Of a stretch of DNA of 64,000 nt, positions 63,786 to 64,000 are shown piece by piece (position 1 is the stretch's first letter; each line of letters begins with the position of its first letter). A model generated the notes under the pieces. That model did not search any database. It was given only the letters and a program-made list of their open reading frames with translations, and was not told the origin of the DNA. The translations under genes and the position numbers were made by a program. Source of the stretch: Sphingomonas sp. CL5.1 (GTDB lineage: Bacteria > Pseudomonadota > Alphaproteobacteria > Sphingomonadales > Sphingomonadaceae); contig NZ_CP050137.1 in assembly GCF_013344685.1 (NCBI RefSeq), positions 620,001 through 684,000 on the forward strand, read 5' to 3'.

Positions 63786-64000
63786 TCAGTAACGCACCGA
63801 CAGCGTGGCGAACGCCGACCGGCCCGGCGCGATCGTCGCATAATGCGATGCATAGGCCTGGGAGAAATAGGTCTTGTCGGTCAGATTCTGGACGTTGACG
63901 CTGAGGTTCACCCGCTCGGTGATATCATAGCCGAGCCGCGCATCGAACCGCGTATAGCCCGGCACCGAGCGCGCCAGCACCGTCGTCGCGGGCTTCACGG
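63786..64000 (-). CDS. TonB-dependent receptor, C-terminal fragment
   Basis: Only the last 71 codons are in the window; the gene continues beyond the right edge. The visible part is the end of a TonB-receptor barrel: V-P-G-Y-T-R-F-D-A-R-L-G-Y-D-I-T-E-R, then L-S-V-N-V-Q-N-L-T-D-K-T-Y-F-S-Q-A and the terminal strand F-A-T-L-S-V-R-Y ending in an aromatic residue. The neighbours suggest a siderophore receptor of the Fiu/PiuA kind. Confidence 0.9.
   Translation of the reverse strand, partial: VKPATTVLARSVPGYTRFDARLGYDITERVNLSVNVQNLTDKTYFSQAYASHYATIAPGRSAFATLSVRY

Overview
The window looks like the chromosome of a high-GC alphaproteobacterium, most likely a Sphingomonas or a close relative in the Sphingomonadaceae. 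The evidence is the near-absence of A/T at third codon positions, the domesticated GTA-type phage head/tail cluster, the MucR-family regulator, neighbouring crtY and crtI carotenoid genes, DUF6456/DUF4167/DUF2141-type proteins, and a ctaC-ctaD oxidase pair. No tRNA, rRNA, CRISPR array, transposase or integrase gene was recognised. The genus is an inference from family content, not from a marker comparison.

Layout. 1-7088 (minus strand): a compact gene-transfer-agent-like cluster in the order terS, terL, portal, DUF6127-like, prohead protease, major capsid, head-tail connector, a small protein, DUF3168, major tail, gp10, tail chaperone and the start of the tape-measure gene, which runs off the left edge. 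A good sigma70-type promoter lies at 7235-7263. 7235-8460: a patch of palindromic repeats in which a GIY-YIG nuclease gene sits between two hairpins, next to an apparently empty copy of the same element. 8537-12406: a ClC channel, a divergent DapF-like epimerase, a DUF6456 protein and an XRE regulator. 12545-19809: a complete five-enzyme histidine degradation locus (hutC-hutF divergent from hutI-hutH-hutG-hutU) with a palindromic HutC-like operator between the two arms. 20230-25687: mucR, an epoxide-hydrolase-like enzyme, ctaD and ctaC, and pyrE. 25103-29508: a tight run pyrE-pdxJ-acpS-lepB-AI-2E-type transporter-maiA. 29402-38455: a surface-glycan region with three cytoplasmic-type glycosyltransferases, two membrane GT-C enzymes, a deacetylase and an AT-rich orphan membrane protein. 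38464-41716: a LOG-family hydrolase, crtI and crtY. 41961-46999: a MipA-type outer-membrane protein, two exported ferritin-like paralogues, and a TPP riboswitch in front of thiC. 47050-61862: housekeeping genes (endonuclease III family, ung, ispG, ppa, hisS, prfA, prmC, DUF4167) mixed with small transporters and modifying enzymes. 61923-64000: a CBS protein, then an iron-uptake group (TonB receptor, SEL1-repeat protein, PiuC-type hydroxylase).

Most co-directional genes overlap by 4 nt (ATGA/GTGA), which supports many of the chosen starts and implies translational coupling. The most unusual points are the hairpin-flanked GIY-YIG element with its empty copy (7326-7696 and 8337-8430), two transposase-less inverted-repeat elements (12404-12547 and 30623-30886), a hisS gene whose anticodon-binding end has clearly different codon use, and a DapF-like enzyme with changed active-site neighbours.
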